A stretch of DNA of 64,000 bases from Laccaria trichodermophora. Lineage: Eukaryota > Basidiomycota > Agaricomycetes > Agaricales > Hydnangiaceae. The stretch's first letter is position 1. The number at the start of each line of letters is the position of its first letter. Location: NCBI GenBank assembly GCA_018417955.1, contig JACTVC010000041.1, forward strand, positions 248,001 through 312,000. The letters are read 5' to 3'. Below are positions 46,696-58,911 of the stretch, piece after piece. The notes beneath the pieces were generated by a model. It saw only the letters and a list, made by a program, of their open reading frames with translations. It ran no database searches and was not told the DNA's origin. The position numbers and the translations under genes are program-made.

Positions 46696-49214
46696 ATTAT
46701 AGAGGGTGGGGTCTCTACCTACTTAGAAGATGGGTGCGCACTTTTTGTTCTTTTGTGAGGGTGTTTATGGTAGGATTCATTGGTGTATAAATAGGATTGG
46801 ATATACGGATTTTGGATGAGAGGAGGTGTGGGATTTTCCAACGTTCTATTGTCAAGACCCACTCCCTTGTGAGTTGACTCTTTTTATTGAAAAATGACTG
46901 TGTACGTCTGACCTAATTGTGGATCCAGACCCACACTCCCTTGTGGGTCGACTCTTTTTGTTCTCCAAGTCGAAGCGCCGAAGAGTTAGTCAACTCTTCA
47001 AATCGAACCGAACCCCACCACGCGCCAGTCCCAAATTTAAAGTCGCGTTATGCCCGAAAGCATCATTCTGAATCTTATTCAATCAAGCCAAACGTTAATT
47101 TATCCCCAGCTGGGTACGGACTCCAGATACGAAGAGGAAATGTTTAGCTTGATAACCGTTTGATCAAGCCAATACTGGTGGACGATGCTCCTCCCATGCT
47201 TGATGCGCTGATAAGCTTGATCCGCCCACCAACCACGCTACATAGGGGCTTCAATGGCTAGTATCCACTTGCTCCTCCTCTTCCTACTTTTCTCTCACTC
47301 CATGACACAGCATCTGTACATGTGCATGGATGTTGTTGTTGTTAGGGACAGGCCCAGCTTCAAGTCCACACAACTTCGGAGTCAATAGGCCATGAGCTCT
47401 TCTTACTCACAACCCTTTTCATAACCTCCCGGTATGTCGCGAGGTGGATTAGGGTGGATGACGAAAGTGGAGCGATGCGCGCTACCGGAACGAATGCCTG
47501 GGGAATTTATATATCACACACAGGAGGAAAGGACCTTCAGGGAGTTTAGAAATGTGCAAGAGGTGGGGCTACCCGATTATGCGGGCTTGAGCGCCCTATT
47601 AGAAGAGGCTTGAAACATTCGTTCATTTTTATCCTCGTTGCAATCTCGCCGGAGATAGTAGTGTATATGCCTCTCGTCACTGAGACTGTAAGTAATTCTC
47701 GGTGTCTATAAACTCATAATCACATCGTGTTGAACTTTGCCAAGAACGTTCTTCTATTTGTCTGAGAAGGTCGTCGCTTTTCTCCCTCCCTTTGTATCGG
47801 GAACCTATTTTAGTGATCCCTTGTGGGGGGAATTGCGCCAATGTAGCGCTCACCCATGTGGTGCGGAGGGTATACAAAATTTACTACCGGTACCCCCGAC
47901 TATCTCCCAGTCCTAGTAACCACTAACTGCTGGTTTACGGATGGGAGGAACGGACTCCCCCTCCCTTGACCAAATACACCCTCCTTCTGCGCACAAATGC
48001 TTCCGACCAAAAATCATCCCGCGATTTGATTGGACCGTTGCTTATCAAACCCACCCTTCAAGCGGTGTTTTTTTGTCATTCACGGCGTTGGCAAAGTTCC
48101 TTGAGTACATAGGTGGGCGGAACACTGGACGGAGATTGCCCATCAATTGTCGTGGCCAATCAATGTTCGTGATCAATTCAGAAAATGGGGGCAAACATTC
48201 CCGCTTGGAAGGAAAAGAATAATTATAATCCAGCACTACAATTCGTGCGTGGCCATGCGGTTCAATTTGAGCGCCTTAAGGCTTGTAAGCCGTGAATAAG
48301 GAAAGAAATTGTTCCTACTTTTGAGGGATATCGATCTTCGATACTTACTTACTTTCCTATTACTTCGCCTAGTAGCCAGCCGTTCCAACCCCCACGGCTC
48401 GTTTTCCCCGAGTCATTTCCGAAGATATGCCAACAGCCCGAGGATAAAAGCGGTTGGAAGTCCGCCGCAGCCTGAATCGAAAGACAAATCCAAGTAGTGT
48501 AAGAGACCTTGGACGTTGCAGTTGATTCCTTGAGCCATCGAGTATGTGATGTGTGATCAGCCCCCTCCTGAGTCCCGCCACTGAACGAAAAGGCACATCA
48601 TGATTTATTCTCGGGTCAATGATATCAACTAGTGGGACCACCAATCAGTCGGCGGATCAAAACCTCCATGATCAGCTTCGATCAAAAAATCACGACATGT
48701 ACCATCGATCGGGTAGTTTGGCGAGATGGGGAGACTCCGGTCCGCATTCGCAGATGCTTGAGGGAAGTGTTGCCAGTACGTGCGGTACTTGTAAGTTGTC
48801 CATGTGCAAGGCCAAGCGCAGTACACCAACACGCGGGTGAGAAACATTAGTGCCAATTTTTTTTCATTTATGACTTGATAAGGGTACTAGAGAGGAGGGA
48901 GAGGGGTAATAGAAAGAGGGGGAGAGGTAAGTAGAAGACGGGTCGACAAGTCAATCAATACGGTACAGCTTGGAGCAAGAAAGCAAGTTGAGCAGACACG
49001 CGGACCATGAGCAAGATCATTTGTAAGTATGAGAGAAAAAAGAAGGTGAATAAAGTCGTAAGACCAGCCTCCAAAAATATTTTAGTATAACGACGATGGG
49101 ATGTAAGTAACGATGCTAAGATGGCTTTCCACGCTTGGGTGACGGTATGGAACGTGCCTCGAGAAGAAAGGGAATAATACACGATAAAGAAAGGCATATT
49201 TGATGACATACCGT
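46696..49214. other. Long intergenic region, no supported gene
   Basis: About 2.5 kb. A direct repeat of CCCACTCCCTTGTG.GT.GACTC occurs at about 46858-46882 and 46930-46954. Small ORFs only. The end near 49000-49214 is the 3' UTR side of the GATA gene. I see nothing else. Confidence 0.45.
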
Positions 49215-50962
49215 TCACTCATCATGCGCAGATTCTCTAGAAGCAGCGGAAGACGAGGAGGTTTGCTCAAGGGGAGGTGGTGCCCGCGAGGACGAAGCCG
49301 ACTCCTGGGACGTGTTCCCAGAACGCGACGACAGCGATGGGGGGGTATCATGGCGAAGAGTCGGGCTAGCATCGATAGTGGGCCTTCTAGAACTCGCACT
49401 TGATGGTGGGCCAACATGAGACCCCGTATTCGAGTCACCGCCATTCCCATTTCCCGCAGCGCTCGGAGGGGCGTGCCAGGCTTGAAGAGCAGGAAGGGTA
49501 TTTGACTGGTACTCCCGCCTGTCCTGCGTAGTTGAGAGGGGAGCGAGAGGGGTATGGGTATAGTGGTATGGGGCAGAGATGGGCGGAAGCTGGTTCATGT
49601 TGTGGCCTTGGGGCTGGGGGTGATTGGGGTGTGCCATGGAGGGGCTGGATGAGAGAGAGCCCCCTCCTGGGGGGGTCCGGCCCCGGAGGCTAGCAGTGGC
49701 CAGGGGCCCTCGTTTGTGAGGAAACTGATCTGGCCTAGGGCGGGAGTGAGTGCGTTCAAAGAGACCACACTTGTTGCAGAGCTAAGAGGGGCGGTTAGTG
49801 TAATTTTTGGAGGCAAAAAAGGAGAGAACATACCACTTTTCCTGCGGACAGATTTGAGCGGCGCCAGGTTGAGGTGTCGGTGGTGCAGCAGTTGAAACAA
49901 CGTCTGCGAACACGGTCGCTTAATTTGGTCGCGGCGTCATCAGTGTGGATGATAGTGACAGGAGCCTGTCCGGGTATGGGGTAAGGGTGGCCGTAGCCGT
50001 CACGCATTGGGTTGCCATGTCCGTGAGGCATGGCGGGAACCGCGAACTGATGGGGAAGCCCCACAGCGGTATGATAGGAGGAGTGAGTTGGATGGTGGTG
50101 TTCGTACCGGGGATCGAAGGGAGGTGGAGGCGGATGAGTGTATATGTAGGTTGGGTGATGCATCGGTTCTGCACGTGCAGAGAAGTGGGATTCCGAATGA
50201 TGCCTGGTTGATTGCATCATTGACGGGTCATGGTGATAGGTCGAGTATAAAGGCGGAGGTGCTTGAATGTTGGGAGGTGATCGACGGACGGAAGGTGTGG
50301 AAATTGATGAGCGGTCCGCGGACGTCACTGATGGGGAGGGGGAGTGGGAAGCTGAGAGCGAGGTGACCGGTGGAGGCGACGGGGCTCTATGATTGCTGTC
50401 AAAGTGGTGTCTGCGATGCCTAGTGGCGAGTAAGCTAGGGAGAAGGGGGAGAGTAGAGGAGAGAGCGTACGGTGAGGACATGGATAATGGTTCGACCCTA
50501 TGTGGCATGGAATTGTCGTCCGACTGTGATTTCTCTTCTGGTGATGGGGGAGAGTGATTGACAAGAGAAGAGATATCGTTCTGCCTCTTATCTGGGTTGA
50601 GGAGAGATGAGAGCTGAGGAGATAGTGAGCCTTGTGGTAGGATTGGATCAACACGGACGTACGGGAGAGTCGTTGCGAAGAGCTGGGTCTATGGCAAAGT
50701 CAGATTTGTTGTCTGGTTGATGTTTTTCTTCTTGCTCTGGAAGATCCTTCGAGTCCCTTACAAGTGATGGGAGTGTCAGTGAATCAGACAGGTAACTATT
50801 TAAGTGTATACCAACCAGCCAAACATGGGCATGCTGAACAATGTGAGCTGTGCGATTGTGATGTTGATGAAAGAACCACAGGTTCAAAAGTTGGCACAAC
50901 AACGAGTCTAATACAGCCAGGTCATTCAGCGCTCCCAGAAGACGTCCAAAGGAGCTACCCAC
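49215..50962 (-). CDS. Single-finger GATA-type transcription factor, 5' end tentative
   Basis: Secure exons: 50591-50471, 50419-49834 and 49781-49215, all in phase. One finger spans the last intron: CFNCCTTDTSTWRRSN...GKVLCNKCGLFERTHSRPRP, a C-x2-C-x19-C-x2-C loop longer than the 17 of the Urbs1-like fingers. The rest is low complexity, rich in Pro, Ser, His and Tyr, as in many fungal regulators. Upstream, a further exon (about 50760-50650, DSKDLPEQEEKHQPDNKSDF) and part of another (to about 50977) look coding, but no ATG is certain and the donor next to 50655 is ambiguous. A nuclear DNA-binding role is inferred from the finger. Confidence 0.75.
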
Positions 50963-51307
50963 CGAATCAGTTTGCCTGATGAGTCCTTGAGATCCCGCTA
51001 TTGATTCGTTTGATGGTTCAAGTCGTCACCTGCCAAAGGGAGAAAATTTGCCTTTCCTCTGTTTTCAATCTCCGACCCGTTTCAATCGCCGACAGGGCCC
51101 GAATCTGTGCTTTTTCACAAGGACAACCCTACTAAGTAATTTCCTTTGCTCTGCATCCTCAAACGGGAACCAAGGTTGGGCTTCGGCTTTTACCTCATTC
51201 ATTTTTGGCGAGAAAACAAAAAATTATAGCCAAGCTGTGGACACAATCCCACCCTTGGATCACGCGGCCATCACAATATTCCACTTCCCCGCTCTTCTTT
51301 TCACAGC

Positions 51308-54182
51308 ATGGACAACAAAGCCCATATCTTTTTGCCACCCCACGTAGCCTTTGATTCATCTTTCTCACTAGGCAAGCAATCTGGATTCAACAGCCAACCA
51401 TATCAGTCCCATTCCAACCCCGTCGGCGGTTCGAGACCATCACGTCCTGCAATAATTTACCATAAAACGTGGTTTCTAGAGACCTTGTTCTTCCAAGGTA
51501 GATCCGTGGCCTGCCCGATGGCTGACAGCAGCATCTGATCCCACCTTATCACGTCGACCCTGCACCATCACTCTCCCCTCGATCGTTCAATTATCGCACT
51601 GCTTTTTGATGCATCTGTTCGTCATGATTAGCTGTTGTTTTAACCAAGGTCATCATCGCCAACAAAACATATGGTTTTTGTTTTGTGGGCCCTCTCGGAG
51701 TTGTATAAAATGGTGTATCATGCATCTTGAAACGGGTAGTGTGGTCTGTGGCTCTTCTGCGGCACAAAGTACGTCAGTTTGGTTCGAAATATCCGTTCCA
51801 GCTCCCGATAACCCGGTTCAATAGCTATTCTTGGCTATCAGCCATCCTCTACTACCCATCTATCGCCATCACGCGCCAATCCGCGCGGTTTATCTCCCCA
51901 AGTACGAGCAAGGCATCTAGGTCGCCCGATGAAACTAATGGGCCTCACAGTAGTCTGGCCCTATCCGCAAGGAGGCAAGGCATCCAGCAAGACAATAATT
52001 AACCCCAGTAGGTCGTGAAAAATCTGGGCGTTAGCCAGGTTGTCCATTCCACTGACGCCCAGGAGAATAGCCGGGACACTTACTACACGCTACACCATGA
52101 CGTATAGTCATTTGGAGAGAAGCAAAGATTTTTTGCGACACGGTAACGCGGATCGCTTTCGGGTCCGGGCCTCAACAACTGGATGCAATTTCCATCCCTT
52201 CGCAACATCACAACATCATTCCAGGTCGGTTTCTTCGTTCGTCGACATCACTTCAGGATCTGACATCACGGGGGCACTATATTGCACGAACGCTCGTCGC
52301 TGAACACAAATAGTGTTGATTTAATCTCGGGCTTATCCATATCATGATGATAACCATGTTCTGCATAGAAATCGAACTCGAAGCGCGAGTACGACCGAGC
52401 GATCCACGATTCTTCCTCTTCTCTCCTCATCGACGTCTCTAGTGCGCGATTTGTCTTGAGGGGGGACCTGGATTTGGACTGCCCTTCTCAGTTGCTCTTG
52501 CCGTTATCCGAGTCTTCCTGTTTCCCACTACCACGCGACTGCTTTTCTTTTACCGCGACCTTCGGGTCCCTACAACTTGGCAACACCTCATATTCCGGCC
52601 TGCTTTCTGGAATCCACAATTTGGTATGTTGTGAATGACGCTACTGCTTTTTTTCTTTATTTCCGTACCTCCTCCTCCTCCCGCTTCCGCTCTCCGAATC
52701 GCACCCTGTATAACTGATACCGCTTTGCGCCTCAGGGTCCGTGTAGGCCGCAATGGCCCAAACACACCATCGAAGACCGTTTCGATTTTCTAGGGAGGCC
52801 TTGAACACCTTTGACAACACGTACAACAATAATCAATGGGACGCCACCGAACCTTCTAGTGTCTACACCTCATCGTACATTAAATCCCTCTTTCAAAAAA
52901 AAAAGCGCTTAGAAGATAATCGTGACTCCACACAAGATGACTCGACGTGAACTTCAGTCCTATTTGATTTGGGCGTCTATCAAGTTTATCCACGTACGCG
53001 TGCTTTGAGTTCTTTATACCACAAATCACTATTTAATCTTATTCAGATCGCCGTTTACTCCTCCCCTCATCACAGACCGGGACTAGAGACCAATCTCCGT
53101 CTCTATGGTTCCTTCTCATCGTCGATCTTGTTCCGCCCGGAGCGATGAGGCATTTTCTGAACACTCAAGTCCAATGAATATCCCCAGATATCTTACACCT
53201 TCTAGCCTGCACAACAGTGCCCCCAACATCCCTTCCATGAGTGTCGGTTTGCCATTCCGCTCAGAAATGTACATCTTAATTCTACAATTGGTCATAACAC
53301 CCAGGATTCAGGACTCAAGAAGTCAGGGTTGCGAAGCGCTCGACATAAACGCTTTCATGTGCCCACCATGTGCATGGAGTCTATACTAATCGCAGATTAC
53401 TGCTCACCCGTTCCATACACGGAAAAGGAACCTTGAAGGACGAGTCGTCAGTTCTCCGCCGATGGTTGTAGCTGAACAACTGAACAACTGGGGGGTTGCG
53501 ATACGGGCTCGCACGAGTCGTTCCTGGGCTTTCTAAACGTATCATTACTCATATTCGCCCCTTCCACGGTTCTATCTCAATAGCTTACTGGGGGTTACCA
53601 CTGGCAGGCGTTCGTTCGCACCATAACTAGTAGTGCTCGTTGCTTCCCTTTCACATTTTTTAATGAGACCTTTGCAGGGTTTCAGAACGTGCGTAGTAAT
53701 CGCTCCTAATTCTCTTTAACCCCGCGGACGTGCCCCTCTTCACTCCTTCCTCCCCAGCGAACTTTTTCCGAGACCCAAATGCTGGGCGCGTTTTCCTTCA
53801 GTCTGACTATCTGAGTGGCCATTTTTTCAATGTGACGCCGCGTCCGAAGACATACAATAGGTATGTTTTAGTCGTCGTGATGAATTTACTTAATCTCAAA
53901 GATTCTCGGAGTCAAGGAGAACGAGGTGTGGACGCGGGTGTGCAGTGGCTTTTGTGCTGTGGGATTACGGAACCAGAATGCTGCCGAGCCGCCACTCGCG
54001 TAGTAAAGAAACAACAACAAAAGAACTTGTGGCGCTCTATTAGGGCCCATAACAATCGAACAAGCGTGTCGTTGACTTTCTTTGTGAGTAACCCCTGCTT
54101 TCCTTTCAGTATTACTACAAGCATAGTGGGCGGTAATGGACTTGACAGACAAAGCGCAACAACGTGATGACGCGGACAACGG
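51308..54182 (+). other. Possible split gene(s) or decayed genes, unresolved
   Basis: Several stretches have protein-like composition: 51308-51498 (MDNKAHIFLPPHVAF...), ending near a GTAGAT donor; about 51775-52002; 52753-52950 (MAQTHHRRPFRFSREALN..., 65 aa with its own stop); 53105-53280; and 53730-53860 (SPANFFRDPNAGRVF). I could not connect them with consistent splice phases and recognise no domain. They may be exons of one or more genes or a decayed gene. Low confidence. Confidence 0.25.
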
Positions 54183-54382
54183 GAGACAAAGCTCCTCTTC
54201 ACTACGGCTGATCATCTAATCGACCCAGGGCGCGTATAGTGGCCTAAGTAACGCGCTTTGACCTGCCATCGAATTACTTTTAAGAGGACGAGGGGGATAG
54301 TTGACGACCAACAATCCTCATAACCGCATCTCAGCTTCTTCCAACCTTATATTCAAAGGATCAAAACCTCCAATCCATAATC

Positions 54383-55033
54383 ATGAACAACGCCCTCTCC
54401 ATGCGCCAACCTGTTTCCAGGGTGCCGAACTTCTCCTTTTCCACAGCCTCCAACTCTGCCTCTGCGGGCACTCTCATCTACCTCCTAAACAACACACGTC
54501 CCCTCGACTTCCACGAACAAATCCTCAAGGCTGTCCGAAGCCCGATGGCGTTCCCGCAAGATATCGACAATCTCCTCCACGCATTGGAGAAAGTCGGCAT
54601 CATAATTGGGGCCGCGCAAGACGCCGCTAAAGACGCCAGGGTCCGCCACTGTGTGCGGTGCCACAAGACCTATGTCGAGCGAAACAACGGCTTTCAGGCG
54701 TGTCAGGTGGCGCACGACAAGCCGCGCTTGATCAAAACCGGCATACAATCCGACGCGAACACTGGGTTATGTGGTTTCAAAAATTATTATCCATGCTGCG
54801 ACCAGACGGTTGGTACCGATGCGGGCGCGCCTTCGCATTACCATTTTGTGGGGAGGCACACGACGGTGGAGACGAATGTGAGGTATAATCCCACCAACGT
54901 TTTGACTTGTGTGATGAGGAAGTGCCCGGGACAGGGAGCTGCCCGAGATGTGGCGATCGGCGGCCAAGTTCCTCCGATGCAGTCAGCTGCCCCCCTCCCC
55001 CCTAGACCTGCGTCGAGGATGGAGGTGTCCTAG
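54383..55033 (+). CDS. Intronless Cys/His-rich protein, unknown family
   Basis: 216 aa, one exon, unusual here where nearly all genes have introns. The N-terminal half is helical (FHEQILKAVRSPMAF, NLLHALEKVGIIIGAAQDAAK). The C-terminal half has regularly placed cysteines and histidines: HCVRCHKTYVERNNGFQAC, GFKNYYPCCDQTVG, HYHFVGRH and LTCVMRKCPG. This suggests one or two zinc sites, but no named finger family fits. The tail is Pro-rich. The gene follows a gap with a plausible leader, and codon use looks normal for the genome. Confidence 0.65.
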   Translation: MNNALSMRQPVSRVPNFSFSTASNSASAGTLIYLLNNTRPLDFHEQILKAVRSPMAFPQDIDNLLHALEKVGIIIGAAQDAAKDARVRHCVRCHKTYVERNNGFQACQVAHDKPRLIKTGIQSDANTGLCGFKNYYPCCDQTVGTDAGAPSHYHFVGRHTTVETNVRYNPTNVLTCVMRKCPGQGAARDVAIGGQVPPMQSAAPLPPRPASRMEVS

Positions 55034-55584
55034 AGAGACGTAAGTCTTCTTTTCTTGTGGCATGCATGTAGGCCTTCTCACAGGCATCTGTTCCAGGCTC
55101 ATACAGACTGTATAGCGCGTCTCGAACTTCTCCCTTTGTCGATAATCCGTGGTTAATGAGGAAATCGTCCTGTTTTTGTCTTTACGAGAAGCATAAAATG
55201 AATGACTGGATATACCTGCATATTTTAGAAGGGATGGATCTGAATAAATTGGATTGGAACAATCTCGTTATCGAGTTCGAACAAAAGTTACACCACGAAC
55301 TTTCTTAGCGTTCCTCGTTTACGTTGTCCGGATTATATTAGTGATGGGGCTGAAGCTTCGCTGGCGTCGTTGATCGTGCTGTTCGTCTAAAGAGTTTGGA
55401 AACTTCCTCTGTTCATTTATGGAAATAGGCAAATAAGGTCAAAAGTTTGAACTTAAAAAAAAAAGCCAACTCGAAAAACAAAACATGCTTTGAAACGTAC
55501 AGCAGCCATGGTGAAGTATTTGGCAGTTATGTCGGCCTACTCAGCCTGAATGGCATGTGACACGATGGAAGGCCCTGAGAAAGA
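55034..55584. other. Intergenic before the repeat-rich block
   Basis: 3' flank of the Cys/His-rich gene; AT-richer than the genes to the left. No gene seen. Confidence 0.5.
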
Positions 55585-56094
55585 CAAGGGGGCCCAAGGA
55601 CCTTAAAAATTACACAGGGTCAGTAAATTTTTTTAAGCCATGGGACGTGACCACCCCCCCACCCCTCCTTCCTAAAATGGAAATGTCAGACCGAAAAAGG
55701 CAACTACAAAAAAAACATATTGTATTTTTGGTTTTCAAGAGGCAGGAGAAGCACAAAAATATATCAGTGTGCCTACATAAGTCACAAAAAGGCATTTCAG
55801 TTCTCATTTGGTTAAAATCCAAAGATGCACTATAGTGCAATGGTTGGCCAGTCATGTGTTATTTGGCATAAATGAAGAAAAGAATTAAGAGATTATTAGT
55901 TATGAGTCAGAAATGTGTTTGTAGACTGTGTAAAGCACATTAGAATAGCTGAAGAGAAACTGAGAGTGAAATTGATGGCCATTTGGCCAGTTTTTGGCCT
56001 GAGTAGCAAATTTTTTTAAGAGCTCAAGGACCCACCCCCCTCTTGCCCCCCTCCCCAACCCCTGGTCTGGCATTCAGATCCCTGGACCCCCTTG
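55585..56094 (+). mobile_element. hAT-type MITE, copy A, 510 bp
   Basis: Starts CAAGGGGGCCCAAGGACC and ends GGACCCCCTTG, giving short terminal inverted repeats CAAGGGGG[CT]CC. It is flanked by a perfect 8-bp target duplication GAGAAAGA (55577-55584 and 56095-56102). An 8-bp duplication with CAAGG-type ends is characteristic of the hAT superfamily. There is no transposase, so it is nonautonomous. A copy in the opposite orientation lies at 58056-58566. Confidence 0.85.
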
Positions 56095-56102
56095 GAGAAA
56101 GA

Positions 56103-57247
56103 ATGGGCTGAGGATTTGAGCTTCTAGATAGCCACCAAAGAGAAAGGGTTGTGTAATTGCCCACGTGTGTCGTGTAGACCTAGAGAGTTTTCATTTCACT
56201 ATTGTGGCCATCCAAACATGATTCAAAGCATTACATAGTGTGGGCCAATCATGGGCTGCCCTGAGCGTGATCTGCAACAAATCAAGGGATGTGTCAGGTT
56301 CACACCAAGCTGAACGTTGTCTTTGATGTTTGATAGTTGTTCACGTGGGCCTGCTGTCAAAGTACACAAGCCCTTTTTACAACCCAAGGTATCGTGCTGA
56401 AATGGATTTGTGGCCCACAGTAGAGAGAAACACCGCTTCAGATGACGCAGGTGGAGTGGGAGATGTAGACGTCACTTGGAGTGATGGGGATTGGGTAAGA
56501 GGGAGGAGGATCGAAAGGACCTGTAGCTGGAGGTGGAACATCAAAAAAAATAGCCATAACAACGGCAGAGAGGAATATCCATCCGATTCGAGGACTTCAG
56601 ACACTCATTTGGGCTTTATCTAGAGCTCAACATTATCTCCAGGTGCGAAGGGCATGCAAGTCTCTTGGTTGAGGTAACATGCATTACCATCCACACAAGT
56701 GGGTACCACTTGAAATGAGATGCAAGAGTCTTTGGGATGATGGAACATGCTTGATGGCAGGAGCTGTGTGTGAGAGAGAAGAGAGCCCAAGTTGAGACGT
56801 CATAGACATTTTGCAATAGGGAAAGATTTATGAGAAGGGGTTTTGGGCATTCAGGTTGGAACATAAATCCGGCAGCTCCATTTATTCGACATACACATTA
56901 GAAGGTACCATAACCGAAGGAGGACTTCCAGCAAGATGATAGAGAGTGACGGAATGATCGGTGGGCTATCCCTTTAATTGGAGAGTAACGCGGTGGGAAG
57001 AAGGGGAGTTTGAGAAGGAATTCAAAAGAGACCCAGACAGTGACCTTGCCATAGGTGCCTCAAGGTGTGCATCAAACCAGGGTCTCTTCAAGCTTGGCCA
57101 GTTCTTTGGGGCATGCTAGGTTTCGTTAGTCTCCTAATGCCACTGGGGAGATTGAGGACAGATATAGTTGAGGGGAATTAATGCCTTGAGGCCGCATTCC
57201 TTTCATGCGGTGCAGTCTGTGCACCAAGCAGTGGTAAAGGAAGCACA
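56103..57247. other. Spacer between MITEs, no supported gene
   Basis: Short ORFs on both strands without recognisable domains. Could be the remnant of a larger element or unique sequence. Confidence 0.4.
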
Positions 57248-57595
57248 TACTGTACTAATCCAATCAATTCGTTGATCACATGTCACAAGGGGTCCGAAAT
57301 CGACGAAATTCTAAGGGGTCACAGGTCACAGGGGCCAGCGACGAAACCACCAAATCACTCAGAAAAGAAGCAAAATTGGGTTCCTTTCTTGTTAGAAACC
57401 AAATTTTTCCCCCTCTGCATATCTCTAGCAAAGTTCTTTAAACTGTCCTAAATTATCTATAGACAGAGGGCCACTCCGACATTTTGATGAAATTTTCAGG
57501 CAGTCACACCTCCCCTGGTGACACGACAAAACCAAAATTTCGTTGCGTCGGTCACAGGTCACAGGGTGCGACGAATTGATTGGATTAGTACAGTA
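57248..57595. mobile_element. TA-flanked MITE, about 348 bp
   Basis: Ends TACTGTACTAATCCAATC... and ...GATTGGATTAGTACAGTA are inverted copies over about 24 bp, with TA at each outer edge (57248-57249 and 57594-57595), the target site of Tc1/mariner and pogo elements. The inside carries GGTCACAGGTCACAGGG-type direct repeats near both ends. No transposase. Confidence 0.8.
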
Positions 57596-58055
57596 TACAC
57601 ATCTATGCATGACTGAGCGGTATTGATGGAATTGCTGAGTTATTTTGGTTGGTCGTTGGGGTTCTATTTAGAAAGACTGTTGGCTTGCAATCAGGCTTAA
57701 AAGGAAACAGATGCTACACCACCTCAAAACTTGTCTTCTACATTGCCCCAAGATATGTCCTGCCCATTCAACCTCCAAACCCAAGGCTCGCCCCGCCCCC
57801 ATGGGCCATTATGTTCACAGCAGGAGGTTCAAGCATCAATTTCTTTTTTCAATTCGAATGTCTAGTCCTTGCTGATAGCATCCTCATCAGGTAGCACATT
57901 TGTCATCAGAAATCCAAGGCCCCACAAGACGACTTCATAGAACTTCCTTCGTACTGCATGCTTCTCCCCTCATATCGAACCCTTCCAATTAAGACAAATC
58001 GTCATCAACGGGCTTTGCTCCATGATTACAGTGCTCGCCGGTGGAGTGTTGGGCC
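57596..58055. other. Spacer between MITEs
   Basis: No supported gene. Its right end (58042-58055) is the left half of a hairpin sequence interrupted by the next MITE. Confidence 0.45.
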
Positions 58056-58566
58056 CAAGGGGGTCCAGGGATCTGAATGCTGGACCAGGGGTTGGGGAGG
58101 GGGGCAAGAGGGGGGTGGGTCCTTGAGCTCTTAAAAAAATTTGCTACTCAGGCCAAAAACTGGCCAAATGGCCATCAATTTCACTCTCAGTTTCTCTTCA
58201 GCTATTCTAATGTGCTTTACACAGTCTACAAACACATTTCTGACTCATAACTAATAATCTCTTAATTCTTTTCTTCATTTATGCCAAATAACACATGACT
58301 GGCCAACCATTGCACTATAGTGCATCTTTGGATTTTAACCAAATGAGAACTGAAATGCCTTTTTGTGACTTATGTAGGCACACTGATATATTTTTGTGCT
58401 TCTCCTGCCTCTTGAAAACCAAAAATACAATATGTTTTTTTTTGTAGTTGCCTTTTTCGGTCTGACATTTCCATTTTAGGAAGGAGGGGTGGGGGGGTGG
58501 TCACGTCCCATGGCTTAAAAAAATTTACTGACCCTGTGTAATTTTTAAGGTCCTTGGGCCCCCTTG
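58056..58566 (-). mobile_element. hAT-type MITE, copy B, 511 bp
   Basis: Near-identical to copy A in reverse orientation, with the same CAAGGGGG ends. The flanking 8-mers are GTTGGGCC (58048-58055) and GTCGGGCC (58567-58574), a target duplication with one mismatch. The uninterrupted version of the insertion site occurs at 60025-60032 within a related repeat, which shows the pre-insertion state. Confidence 0.85.
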
Positions 58567-58740
58567 GTCGGGCCTTGACACTCCAACACTGTGGGATGCA
58601 TGTTTGGTTGTGTTTGGCAAGGGCTTCGGAGTAGATACACTGTTTGTAGGCAGACATTCCCATCATCATCATTCACCTCAAGCATTGCCACCAAGCTCTG
58701 AGGAAGCATTCCCATCGGGTCACTTGGCACCTCTCCAGCT
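58567..58740 (+). repeat. Direct repeat, left copy
   Basis: Together with 58042-58055 (before the MITE) it matches 60019-60195 in the same orientation (shared: CACTCCAACACTGTGGGATG, GGCAAGGGCTTCGGAGTAG, CATCATCATTCACCTCAAGC). The repeat pair flanks the Gag-like ORF. It could be a short LTR-like repeat or a segmental copy. Confidence 0.65.
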
Positions 58741-58911
58741 GGTGATGAGAGTGTGATTTGTCCCATCTGTTTCTGTGTCATCTCATGTCTTCTCCTAGTG
58801 TCATTTTTGTGTTCTGTGTCTCTGCTGTTGTGTTCTCTACCTGCAGCGACTTTTCTGTGTTTACCTATGGCGACTTTTCCCTGTGCATTCAGCTAGCAAA
58901 TTACGTGCACC

